From Neobacillus massiliamazoniensis (GTDB lineage: Bacteria; Bacillota; Bacilli; Bacillales; Cytobacillaceae), in contig NZ_CVRB01000001.1 of the NCBI RefSeq assembly GCF_001048695.1, positions 930,001 through 994,000 on the forward strand: a stretch of 64,000 nt of DNA, written 5' to 3'. The notes under the pieces are model-generated. The model was given only the letters and a program-made list of their open reading frames with translations. It searched no databases and had not been told where the DNA came from. Each line of letters begins with the position of its first letter. Positions within the stretch are counted from its first letter, which is position 1. Position numbers and translations under genes: made by a program. This document shows, one piece after another, positions 17,802 through 26,022 of the stretch.

Positions 17802-17894
17802 TTCTCCATGCTCCTTTTGATTTGAGGATTGTTTTTGGAATAAGCCTATTATTAAATGCCTACCTTAACTTTTCCTTAATAAATAGGTAGAAGT

Positions 17895-17955
17895 TTGACA
17901 TCTAGATTTTCCCATAATATAGTTAAATACGTGAATAGTTAAACAGTTTAACTAT
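17895..17955 (+). promoter_or_regulatory. MarR-gene promoter and perfect 21-bp operator
   Basis: TTGACA (17895-17900), 17 bp, TATAGT (17918-17923). Just downstream lies ATAGTTAAA-CAG-TTTAACTAT (17935-17955), a perfect inverted repeat. A further ATAGTTAAA half-site overlaps the -10 (17919-17927). The placement fits autorepression by the MarR protein, and the site may also act on the divergent yknX-like operon. Confidence 0.82.
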
Positions 17956-17994
17956 TTTTAGTCATTTTTTAGTCATTGTGAGGTGAAATCTTTC

Positions 17995-18456
17995 ATGAAT
18001 AATGGAGAAATTCAAGAATTAATTGACCGCTATATGTCCTTATCTTTTCAAGTACACAAAAAGGCAGAAGCATTAATTAAAGAAGAAATCGGAAATGAAT
18101 TGACCAATGATCAGCACTACATATTAAGGCATATTTATCAAGCTGGGGAATGTACTTCATCAGAATTAGCAGACGTGTTTGAAGTAAACAAAAGTGCCAT
18201 TACGGCTATTATAAATCGAATGGTAGAAAGAGGGTTTATTCAAAGAACCCGCGATGAAAATGACCGGAGGGTTGTTTATTTATCGTTAACTGATGGGGGA
18301 TCTGAGCTATTTAAAACTGCTCAAAAAAGAGTTCATCTTTTAGTTGAATCCATCATAACCCAGTTTGAGAAAACAGAAATTACAAATTTTCTTCAAACGT
18401 TTGAAAAATTAGCGCAAATATTAAACAACAAGAAACAAGAAGAAATGGGGGAATAA
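17995..18456 (+). CDS. MarR-family transcriptional regulator (YdgG-like)
   Basis: 153 residues. The winged helix is clear at about 50-105 (CTSSELADVFEVNKSAITAIINRM, with the wing DENDRRVVYLSLT). ATG 17995 follows GAGGTG; the GTG at 17983 is part of that site. It is followed 3 bp later by the MMPL exporter. The same order is known in B. subtilis ydgG-ydgH. It is probably a drug- or lipid-responsive repressor of that operon. Confidence 0.9.
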   Translation: MNNGEIQELIDRYMSLSFQVHKKAEALIKEEIGNELTNDQHYILRHIYQAGECTSSELADVFEVNKSAITAIINRMVERGFIQRTRDENDRRVVYLSLTDGGSELFKTAQKRVHLLVESIITQFEKTEITNFLQTFEKLAQILNNKKQEEMGE

Positions 18457-18459
18457 TTC

Positions 18460-21400
18460 ATGAAAGCAATTTTTAAAGGAAAATGGTTTATTCTTACTGC
18501 TTGGATTGCTGTGATTGTCCTTCTTTTCATGTTAGCTCCCAATATGGAAACCCTTGTAAGGCAAAAGGGGCAAATCAAAGTCCCTGATGGTTATTCATCC
18601 ACAATGGCGGCAAAAATTCTAAATGATGTACAATCAAGTGAAAATACAGGAAATGGATTGCAAACAGCTCTTGTTTTTCATAGCAGCAGAAAGTTGACTG
18701 ATGAAGATTTTGCTAAAGCAAAAAAAGCCGTCAATATATTGGAAGATCGGCAAAAAGAACTTGGTATAACGTCGATCGTCTCACATTTTAACGATGAACA
18801 GCTGAAAAACCAACTCGTTTCCAAGGACGGCAAAACCATTCTTGTCTCAGTAACAGTGAAACCGAATGGCCGGGATTTAAATGAAATTACAAAAGATTTA
18901 TATAGTGCTATCAAAGATGTTAAATTGTCTCATTATTATACAGGAAGCTGGTTGATTAATGAGGATCTCGTTACCAATTCTCAGGAAGGTTTGAAAAAAA
19001 CTGAAGGGATTACCGTTGTTTTCATTTTGATTGTCCTCTTACTTGTATTCCGATCTGTGATTGCTCCGATTATTCCATTAATTACGGTTGGATTCAGCTA
19101 CCTTACTGCCCAATCCATCGTTGCGATCTTGGTCGATAAGTTCAATTTCCCATTATCTACCTTTACACAAATTTTTCTTGTCGCTGTTTTATTTGGGATT
19201 GGAACCGACTATTGTATTCTCTTGCTGAGCCGTTTCAAAGAGGAAATGTCAAAAAAGGAAAATGTGACAGAGGCGATCGTGGAAACTTACCGCACTGCTG
19301 GGAAAACAGTCTTTTTTAGTGGAATCGCCGTTATGATAGGTTTTGCTTCAATCGGCTTTTCAACTTTTGTGCTATATAAGTCAGCTTCCGCGGTAGCAAT
19401 TGGTGTAGCTATCCTATTATTGGCACTTGTTACTGTCGTTCCTTTTTTCATGGCTGTACTGGGGAAAAAACTATTTTGGCCTTCTAAGGGTAAGCTTGAA
19501 CATGGTGAGAGTAAAATCTGGGGCTTCGCCGGTAGATTTGCTTTAGCAAGGCCATTTATAGCCTTTATCATTGTTCTTGCTGTATCAGTGCCCTTTTTAT
19601 TTACCTATAAAGGAACCTTATCTTTTAACTCGCTTGAAGAAATCGGTTCTAATTTTGATTCCATTAAAGGCTTTAATATCATTTCCGATTCATTTGGGCC
19701 TGGTGAGTCGATGCCTACCCAAATTGTAATTAAAAATGATGTGCCAATGAATTCTCCTGATTATATTGCTATTACTAATAAAATCAGCCAAGATCTGAGT
19801 AAGGTAAACGACGTCAAAACCGTCCGTTCTGTTACCCAACCAACCGGAAAACCAATTGATGATTTGTACATTTCCAAACAAGCTGCAAGCCTTGGAGATG
19901 GGCTCGGCCAAAGCAATGACGGAATACAAAAAATCAGTAATGGGCTTGAGGATGCAAGCACCCAGCTTGCTGCCAATCAACCGAAATTACAGGAAACAAC
20001 TGGCGGAATTAATAATTTAATTACGGGAACTAATCAGGTGAAATCGGGGTTAGGGACCATTCAGGTCAATCTGAGCAAAATTGAAGATGGGCTGAAATCA
20101 GGTACAATGGGTGCGACCCAGATTAAACAAGGATTAGAGCAAATAAAGGCCAATTTAATAACGATTGATGCTAATTATAAGAAGCTGCTTGATGGATATA
20201 ATCAGTCCAGTGCTGGGATTGCGCAGCTTTTAACAAATTACAAGCAAATTGCCGGTGGACTTGATTCCTTGCATAAAAGTTTGTTGGCCACAAATGATAA
20301 TTTTAAAAATCTTGAAAATCAATATCAGGGAATTGAACAAAACACAAACTATCAAGCTATTAAAATGACCGTTACAGAGGCCCAGAATGCAACTGCGACA
20401 TTAGCTGGCAGCCTGAATCAGTTGAATGAAGGCCTCAAAGGCGCCCAAGATGGAATCAATTTTGCCAATAGTAAATTTGAAGAACTAATTACTGGCCAGG
20501 AATTAGCTGTAAAAGGTATGGATGACCTCATTTCTGGAATTTCCAATTTGGAAACCGGGATGAATCAAATGGCTGTGGGCCAAGGTCAAATTGTTGATAA
20601 CATTCCACAGTTGTCAAACGGTTTAAATGGGATTAATGATGGCCACGAACAGCTCTTAACAGGTTTTCAAGGATTGGGCGGTCAGATCTCTCAACTTACT
20701 GATGGTCTCAACAAAAGTACTGATGGATTACATCAAGTATCAAAGGGCTTAAACTCTGCTCAAGATTATTTATCAGGAGTTTCTAAAGAGAAGGATAACG
20801 GTTTTTACATTCCACAAGATGTGATTGACAGCAAAGATTTTGCCAAAGTTTTGGATACTTATATGTCAAAAGATCATAAAGTGATGACCATTGATGTTGT
20901 ATTCAATAAAAATCCTTATTCAAATGAAGCAATCAACCGCATTGATGAAATCAAACAAACCGTTAATAGGGCTGTAAAGGATACAAAGCTTGAGAATGCG
21001 AAAGTGGCCGTTGGCGGTGTAACAAGTATGAACAATGACCTTGATACGATGTCAAAACATGATTATTCACGGACAGTTGTTCTCATACTTACCGGGATAT
21101 TTTTCATTTTAATTATCCTGTTGCGTTCTTTTATCATGCCGATTTACCTAATTGGTTCATTGATTTTAACGTATTATACCTCAATGGCAATTTCCGAAAA
21201 GATTTTTGTAAATCTATTAGGATACACGGGTATTAGCTGGGCCGTTCCGTTCTTTGCCTTCGTAATCTTAATTGCTCTTGGCATTGACTATAGTATTTTC
21301 TTAATGGACCGCTTCAATGAGTATCGTGACATGCCCGTTCAAAAGGCTATCTTAGAATCGATGAAAAAGATGGGAACCGTCATTATTTCCGCAGCAATCA

Positions 21401-21606
21401 TTTTGGGTGGTACTTTCGCTGCCATGATGCCATCAGGCGTTTTATCCTTGCTTGAAATTGCTACGATTCTATTAATTGGCCTAATCTTATACGCCCTTAT
21501 CGTTCTTCCTTTGTTTGTTCCCGTCATGGTAAGAACATTTGGCGAAGCAAATTGGTGGCCATTTATAAAAACTCGGGATCGCGACACTTCATCAAATATG
21601 GATTAA
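18460..21606 (+). CDS. MMPL/RND-family exporter (YdgH-like)
   Basis: 1048 residues. Two repeats of one plus five helices each carry a large extracellular loop. The second loop (about 470-800) is a long series of Gly/Asn/Gln-rich helical repeats (GLxxISNGLED, GINNLITGTNQV and similar), as in YhgE/MMPL proteins. The first repeat has GIGTDYCILLLSRF and the second has ALGIDYSIFLMDRF, the conserved Asp-Tyr motifs of helices 4 and 10 used in proton coupling. It is presumed to export lipids or hydrophobic toxins. The strong site GGGGG precedes ATG. Confidence 0.93.
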   Translation: MKAIFKGKWFILTAWIAVIVLLFMLAPNMETLVRQKGQIKVPDGYSSTMAAKILNDVQSSENTGNGLQTALVFHSSRKLTDEDFAKAKKAVNILEDRQKELGITSIVSHFNDEQLKNQLVSKDGKTILVSVTVKPNGRDLNEITKDLYSAIKDVKLSHYYTGSWLINEDLVTNSQEGLKKTEGITVVFILIVLLLVFRSVIAPIIPLITVGFSYLTAQSIVAILVDKFNFPLSTFTQIFLVAVLFGIGTDYCILLLSRFKEEMSKKENVTEAIVETYRTAGKTVFFSGIAVMIGFASIGFSTFVLYKSASAVAIGVAILLLALVTVVPFFMAVLGKKLFWPSKGKLEHGESKIWGFAGRFALARPFIAFIIVLAVSVPFLFTYKGTLSFNSLEEIGSNFDSIKGFNIISDSFGPGESMPTQIVIKNDVPMNSPDYIAITNKISQDLSKVNDVKTVRSVTQPTGKPIDDLYISKQAASLGDGLGQSNDGIQKISNGLEDASTQLAANQPKLQETTGGINNLITGTNQVKSGLGTIQVNLSKIEDGLKSGTMGATQIKQGLEQIKANLITIDANYKKLLDGYNQSSAGIAQLLTNYKQIAGGLDSLHKSLLATNDNFKNLENQYQGIEQNTNYQAIKMTVTEAQNATATLAGSLNQLNEGLKGAQDGINFANSKFEELITGQELAVKGMDDLISGISNLETGMNQMAVGQGQIVDNIPQLSNGLNGINDGHEQLLTGFQGLGGQISQLTDGLNKSTDGLHQVSKGLNSAQDYLSGVSKEKDNGFYIPQDVIDSKDFAKVLDTYMSKDHKVMTIDVVFNKNPYSNEAINRIDEIKQTVNRAVKDTKLENAKVAVGGVTSMNNDLDTMSKHDYSRTVVLILTGIFFILIILLRSFIMPIYLIGSLILTYYTSMAISEKIFVNLLGYTGISWAVPFFAFVILIALGIDYSIFLMDRFNEYRDMPVQKAILESMKKMGTVIISAAIILGGTFAAMMPSGVLSLLEIATILLIGLILYALIVLPLFVPVMVRTFGEANWWPFIKTRDRDTSSNMD

Positions 21607-21611
21607 AATGA

Positions 21612-21648
21612 AAAGCACGCTGATTAATCTCGTCAGCGTGCTCTTTTA
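21612..21648 (+). terminator. terminator of MMPL operon
   Basis: AGCACGCTGA-loop-TCAGCGTGCT followed by CTTTT. Confidence 0.85.
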
Positions 21649-21694
21649 TGTTTATAAGATCATCTTAGTGACCCATACAGTTCATTTTTTCGAG

Positions 21695-21822
21695 TTTCAG
21701 GCACTATTCATAAAAATAGTGACCCTACCAGCTTATTTTCCCAAGTTTCAGGCACTATTCAAGAAAATAGTGAATCCACCCAGCTCATTTTTTCAAGTTT
21801 CAGGCACTATTAATAAAATTGC
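21695..21822. repeat. tandem array, 51-52 bp period, CACTATT...AATAGTG palindrome
   Basis: TTTCAGGCACTATT begins at 21695, 21746 and 21798. Each of the first two units contains the stem CACTATT/AATAGTG, and the third is degenerate. It sits between the convergent MMPL and molybdenum-enzyme genes. The core differs from the 2378-2806 array but the period is the same. Confidence 0.8.
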
Positions 21823-21849
21823 AATTAAAATGAACAACGATTAAAATCT

Positions 21850-22959
21850 TCATTCAACCTTTACTTCTATCTTATCAATTGCATTATAGCCATAACCTTT
21901 TCTATTCCATATAGGTTCATTTGGCTGCATACGTCCTTCCGAATCAATTGCTTTTGAGATAATCATGTATTCTCCTTTTTCAGTCACCTGCCATTCATAA
22001 ATCCAACGGACCCATGAATAATTTTCAGTTGATAAGAAAATTTTTGCTGCTTCCCAAGTACGTCCTCCATCTAAACTAATCTCCACTTTCAGAACTTTTC
22101 CTCTACCAGTCCAGGCAATGCCCTCAATCGTATGATTCCCAGTATTCAAAACTTGCAGATTAAGAGGCTTTTGTATAGTTGAGTTTAAATTGATCGTTGT
22201 CACCGGAATTTTTCCAATATCGCTATCCCTGTTTGGATAGTAAACATAATCTATCGCTTGAAAAGGTCCTGTAAATTCATGATCAATAACCGTTATTTTC
22301 TTGATCCATTTTACCGATGCCATTGCATACCATCCGGGCACAATTAACCTCAATGGATAACCATGTTTAAATGGTATCGGCTGATCGTTATATTCATAGG
22401 CAATGATCGTATCCGGATGAAGAGCTATCTCAAGAGGTAAGCTTCTTGAAAAATGATATTGTTGATTGGTATCAGTTCTTTCTCCAAAATCATATCCCTC
22501 AAAAACTATCTCTTTAGCAGTTTCAAGTAATCCTGTATATTGCAATAAAGCTGAAAGAGGAGTACCCTTCCACTTTCCTTGGCTAATCGCTCCTTTTCCC
22601 CACTGTTCACCAAAAACCTTTGGATTAAACAGTTCCCTTTTATTACCTGCACACTCTAAGATCACTTTTACAGTTTTACTCGGTAATACTCTGATTTCTT
22701 GCAATGAAAAGACCTTGGGGAAACGTACCAGTCCCTCAATTGGCAAAAAATAAAATGATGTGAGAAAGTTTGGATAGGAAAAATGATTGCGGCGATAAAA
22801 CAATTTATAATTAACAATATCACCTTTTATAAAATTAATAGGTGTTTCCTGGTTTTCAGGAGTTAAACTTTTTGTAATCAGGTAAGGTTTTATACCCAAA
22901 ATAATCCCTCGTTCATTTGAATTTAATATTTCATAATTATGAGGGCTTTTTATAATCAT
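21850..22959 (-). CDS. sulfite oxidase-type molybdopterin oxidoreductase
   Basis: 369 residues. The molybdopterin-binding domain (about 60-235) contains LECAGNKR, whose Cys is the expected molybdenum ligand, and the family signatures HGYPLRLIVPGWYAMASVKW. A Mo-co dimerisation domain (about 255-365) follows with EISLDGGRTWE and YEWQV. No signal peptide or heme domain is seen, so it is probably cytoplasmic with an unknown electron partner. It starts 5 bp after the arylamine N-acetyltransferase gene, which implies one operon. The substrate is not determinable. Confidence 0.9.
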   Translation of the reverse strand: MIIKSPHNYEILNSNERGIILGIKPYLITKSLTPENQETPINFIKGDIVNYKLFYRRNHFSYPNFLTSFYFLPIEGLVRFPKVFSLQEIRVLPSKTVKVILECAGNKRELFNPKVFGEQWGKGAISQGKWKGTPLSALLQYTGLLETAKEIVFEGYDFGERTDTNQQYHFSRSLPLEIALHPDTIIAYEYNDQPIPFKHGYPLRLIVPGWYAMASVKWIKKITVIDHEFTGPFQAIDYVYYPNRDSDIGKIPVTTINLNSTIQKPLNLQVLNTGNHTIEGIAWTGRGKVLKVEISLDGGRTWEAAKIFLSTENYSWVRWIYEWQVTEKGEYMIISKAIDSEGRMQPNEPIWNRKGYGYNAIDKIEVKVE

Positions 22960-22964
22960 TCTGA

Positions 22965-23741
22965 TTAAATTAAAAAATGCTGCTTCATTAGTTCTTTAAA
23001 TTGATTCTCGTTGATTGTCTCTTTCCTCATTACTCCGTCAATCCATTGAGTAATAGATGTATTTGTCAGGGTAAGGCTTCCGTTTATCGTAAGTTTTGTC
23101 AATAAAGGATGCTTATTAAAGGAAGAAAGATGACTTTCTTTAATGATTTTTTGAATCACATTCATTTCCATTAGATTTTTGACAAGATTTATTGAATCAA
23201 AAGCATAACCTGTCCTCCATACTTGATCCTTATGCTTTAATTTGATTTCAAGTTTGTAATTTCCATGTTCACTATCTAACTGGCTGACACGGAACTCCCC
23301 CGTTGCCGAAGTAACTATTTCTCCGTTAAGTGGAACAGGCTTCAAAGGTAAATTGCTGCCAAATCCTGTATCAAAAAGGTATATTTCCCCTTCATGTGCT
23401 AGTAGGATGGCAGCGTGGGTTCTTCCAGTTTTACTCCAGATTTGGTCCGCTTGATTAAAGACTACTCCAGTAACTAAGCTGACATTAAAGCCATTTTCTT
23501 GTAGAAAAAGATAGAGGATTGAATTTAATTCATAACAAAGCCCGCCTTCATTTTTCACCAGAATTTTGTTTATTAAGTACTCTCTGTTTACTTCATTTAT
23601 CTCGTTGGCGATGATGCACAAATTTTCAAATGGGATAGAAAGTGCCGTTTTTTCAAGGACATCACCTAGCATATCGAAGGTAATTTTTTCATTTTCATCT
23701 AAACCAATTCTTTTGCGAAAAAGTTTATTTAGGTTATTCAT
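22965..23741 (-). CDS. arylamine N-acetyltransferase
   Basis: 258-residue NAT-family enzyme that transfers acetyl from acetyl-CoA to arylamines or related amines. The catalytic triad is intact: Cys69 in EGGLCYELN, His109 in GRTHAAIL and Asp124 in YLFDTGFG. Length is typical for bacterial NATs. ATG follows GGGGGAAT. It is co-transcribed with the molybdenum oxidoreductase, which hints at combined detoxification of N-oxidised or amine compounds (inference). Confidence 0.93.
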   Translation of the reverse strand: MNNLNKLFRKRIGLDENEKITFDMLGDVLEKTALSIPFENLCIIANEINEVNREYLINKILVKNEGGLCYELNSILYLFLQENGFNVSLVTGVVFNQADQIWSKTGRTHAAILLAHEGEIYLFDTGFGSNLPLKPVPLNGEIVTSATGEFRVSQLDSEHGNYKLEIKLKHKDQVWRTGYAFDSINLVKNLMEMNVIQKIIKESHLSSFNKHPLLTKLTINGSLTLTNTSITQWIDGVMRKETINENQFKELMKQHFLI

Positions 23742-23825
23742 TTAAACATTCCCCCTGATAAGATATGCCTTGAATTACAATTTATTTAATGGAATTCCTG
23801 ATCGTCTTTTTCAAAAGAAACATTA

Positions 23826-24890
23826 TTAAAATTTATTAATTTCATCGATAATCGTCTTTAATGCCTCTCCTTGAACTGAGCCCTTCATAGCCATGATAAA
23901 ACTCTCTTTATTAAGCTCAATATTGTTTAAAAAGGAGAGTAGAGATTTTCTATTTAGGTGTTCTTCCTCTAAAGTCAATGAATAACCTTTTTCTTCGAAG
24001 GATTTTGCATTTAATATTTGGTCCCCTCTGCTTTGTTTCTTACTTAAAGGAATGATCAGCATTGGGATTTTTAAAGCTAAAAATTCAAAGATCGCATTGG
24101 AACCACCACGAGTTATAACAATATTTGTAGCAGCTAAAATATCGGGAAGTTCGTCATTTACATATTCATATTGCTTATATCCGGATACCCCCATCAAATT
24201 TTTATCGAGATTTCCTTTCCCGCACAAATGGACAATTTGATATTTTGATGTCAGTTCTTTTAATGATTCCCTAACCACCTCATTAATTTTTTTTGCGCCC
24301 AAGCTCCCTCCCATAATCGTTAATACTGGAAGCCTTTCGTGAAATCCAAGAAATATCCTGCCATTTTGAGGTGAACCGTTAAAAATCTCTTTTCTTATTG
24401 GGGACCCAATTACCATCGTTTTTTCTCTCGGGAAAAAATTCTTTGTTTCTTCAAATGATGTGAAAATTAAAGTTGTAAACCTTTGTGAAATTTTGTTGGC
24501 TAACCCTGGAGTCATGTCACTTTCATGGATAAAAATCGGAATTCTTAATGTTCTTGCTGCCACAATCACAGGAACTGACACAAATCCTCCTTTTGAAAAC
24601 ACTAATTGTGGCTTTAATTGCTTTAAAATTTTTCTCGCTTCAAAACATCCTTTTAACACTCTAAAAATATCCTTAATATTTTCAAAATCTATATATCTTC
24701 TTAATTTTCCGCTCGATATTCCAAAATAAGGAATGGTTGTTTTTTCAATTAACTCCTTTTCAATCCCTTTTTTTGAACCAATATAATTAATATCCCATTT
24801 ACTATTGTCAAGTTCATTTATTATGGCCATGTTGGGAGTAACATGGCCTGCAGATCCTCCACCCGTAAACATAATTGTTTTCTTAGTCAT
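23826..24890 (-). CDS. MurG-like UDP-GlcNAc transferase (paralogue outside the dcw cluster)
   Basis: 354-residue GT28 enzyme. It has the N-terminal loop GGGSAGHVTPNMAI, FSKGGFVSVPV and HESDMTPGLANK, and in the C-domain the donor-binding region VITRGGSNAIFEFLALKIP then PLSKKQSRGDQ. These fit MurG, which adds GlcNAc to lipid I. The neighbours are not cell-division genes, so this is probably a second, accessory copy. ATG follows AGGAG. It overlaps the DUF5946-like gene by eight bases, so the two are coupled. Confidence 0.88.
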   Translation of the reverse strand: MTKKTIMFTGGGSAGHVTPNMAIINELDNSKWDINYIGSKKGIEKELIEKTTIPYFGISSGKLRRYIDFENIKDIFRVLKGCFEARKILKQLKPQLVFSKGGFVSVPVIVAARTLRIPIFIHESDMTPGLANKISQRFTTLIFTSFEETKNFFPREKTMVIGSPIRKEIFNGSPQNGRIFLGFHERLPVLTIMGGSLGAKKINEVVRESLKELTSKYQIVHLCGKGNLDKNLMGVSGYKQYEYVNDELPDILAATNIVITRGGSNAIFEFLALKIPMLIIPLSKKQSRGDQILNAKSFEEKGYSLTLEEEHLNRKSLLSFLNNIELNKESFIMAMKGSVQGEALKTIIDEINKF

Positions 24891-25404
24891 GATTTCTCCT
24901 ATCTAACAAATTTTTTGTAATCTCCTTTACCCATTCATGTTGATGTTCCCAACAATTCCAAACATCACACATCCAATTATTAATCATGTTATCAAGATTT
25001 TCGCCCTGTTTTTCATTTAAGATGTCATTAACAGTTATTGAATATGGTTTCTTTGGCAACTCTAACTGCTCCCAGCTATGCTTCTGCTTACTAAGCAACA
25101 TATGCACACGCTGGACTTGCTTACCTGAAAATCCATGTTCAATGGCATAATATAATCCTATTAACGAATAAGCAATGGTGATGTTTTTCATACCGTTTCC
25201 TGCATGCTGTGCACTATAAGCGTCAATAGCATGCTGATGAATAAAATTTATGTCTTGTTTACCTATCGTATAAAAACTAAGTTCACTGTATTTTTGATAA
25301 CATTCACCGGAAGCGTTGTAGTTATGCTGAATTGTTATTTTCTGATTAGGCAGTTTAAGTCCGCAGCCTGGACATTCAATGATCAATCCACTCATTCCTA
25401 TCAT
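24883..25404 (-). CDS. DUF5946-like protein of unknown function
   Basis: 173 residues. It begins with IECPGCGLKLP, a half zinc-ribbon, and contains YSELSFYTIGKQDINFIHQHAIDAYSAQH and WMCDVWNCWEHQHEWV, conserved His/Trp-rich blocks I associate with DUF5946. No function is established. It is the first gene in a pair with the MurG paralogue. The ribosome binding site is weak; an ATG at 25395 is an alternative. A MITE lies 24 bp upstream of the start and may have displaced the native promoter. Confidence 0.7.
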   Translation of the reverse strand: MIGMSGLIIECPGCGLKLPNQKITIQHNYNASGECYQKYSELSFYTIGKQDINFIHQHAIDAYSAQHAGNGMKNITIAYSLIGLYYAIEHGFSGKQVQRVHMLLSKQKHSWEQLELPKKPYSITVNDILNEKQGENLDNMINNWMCDVWNCWEHQHEWVKEITKNLLDRRNHD

Positions 25405-25427
25405 TCAATTAAATTTTTTAAAAAATT

Positions 25428-25671
25428 GGCTGTGTTAAACATGCCTGTTGATTTGCTCTCAAGAAGCGAGCATCCGCGGGCGTTCCGGGGAGCCTCCTCG
25501 GCGCTTAAGCGCCTGTGGGGTCTCCCCTGCCCCGTACTCCCGCAGGACATTGAATTACATCCTTGAATCCTCCCACGCACGAAGGAAATGCGATAGCATT
25601 TTCGAGGAGTCTCGCGCCTTCCGCTCCAATCAACATAGTTTCAAAAATCAACAATGACCTTTAACACTGCC
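25428..25671 (+). mobile_element. MITE copy 2 (long form, 244 bp)
   Basis: Ends are GGCTGTGTTAAA and TTTAACACTGCC. Flanking 8-mers are AAAAAATT and TTAAAATT, which agree at six of eight positions, an eroded or uncertain target duplication. It lies immediately upstream of the DUF5946-like gene. Confidence 0.85.
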
Positions 25672-25720
25672 TTAAAATTAAAGTATCTTTTCGTAAAAAT
25701 TGTTGCTTTTCAATTGTAAA

Positions 25721-25790
25721 ATGAGGCTATCCGACAGTAATGTCACACTTTCCGATAAAGAGGTCACACTTTCTGCCAGTAAAACAACTC
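25721..25790. repeat. phased short array, TCCGA/GTCACACTT core
   Basis: TCCG, TCCG and TCTG occur at 25730, 25751 and 25772, and GTCACACT at 25742 and 25763, a period of 21 bp. It is a third core sequence with the same two-turn spacing as the CGCAGATA and TGCGCGAA arrays. Confidence 0.55.
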
Positions 25791-25903
25791 TTAAACATTT
25801 TTTCTCTTTCCAATTTCATATTAAATTACATTTTACCATATTAGAATGGTTATCCCATTGATCAAAAATAATGGGTGTTTCTTTTTCGAGTAAGTGATTT
25901 ACT

Positions 25904-25929
25904 TGGAACCTTTCGGACGTTTCCTCGTA
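25904..25929 (+). promoter_or_regulatory. candidate ECF sigma (SigW/SigM-type) promoter
   Basis: TGGAAC (25904-25909), 16 bp, CGTA (25926-25929). This is one change from the TGAAAC-N16-CGTA pattern of Bacillus extracytoplasmic-stress sigma factors. TerD-family genes of B. subtilis (yceC region) are known to be under such factors, and the downstream gene here is a TerD protein. Confidence 0.6.
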
Positions 25930-26022
25930 TTAATTAAAGCGGGTAAATATCGTTGAATTTACCCCTAACCAATAAATAGAATTATAATATACAAAAGGAC
26001 AAAATGATGAGGAGTGAATTTT

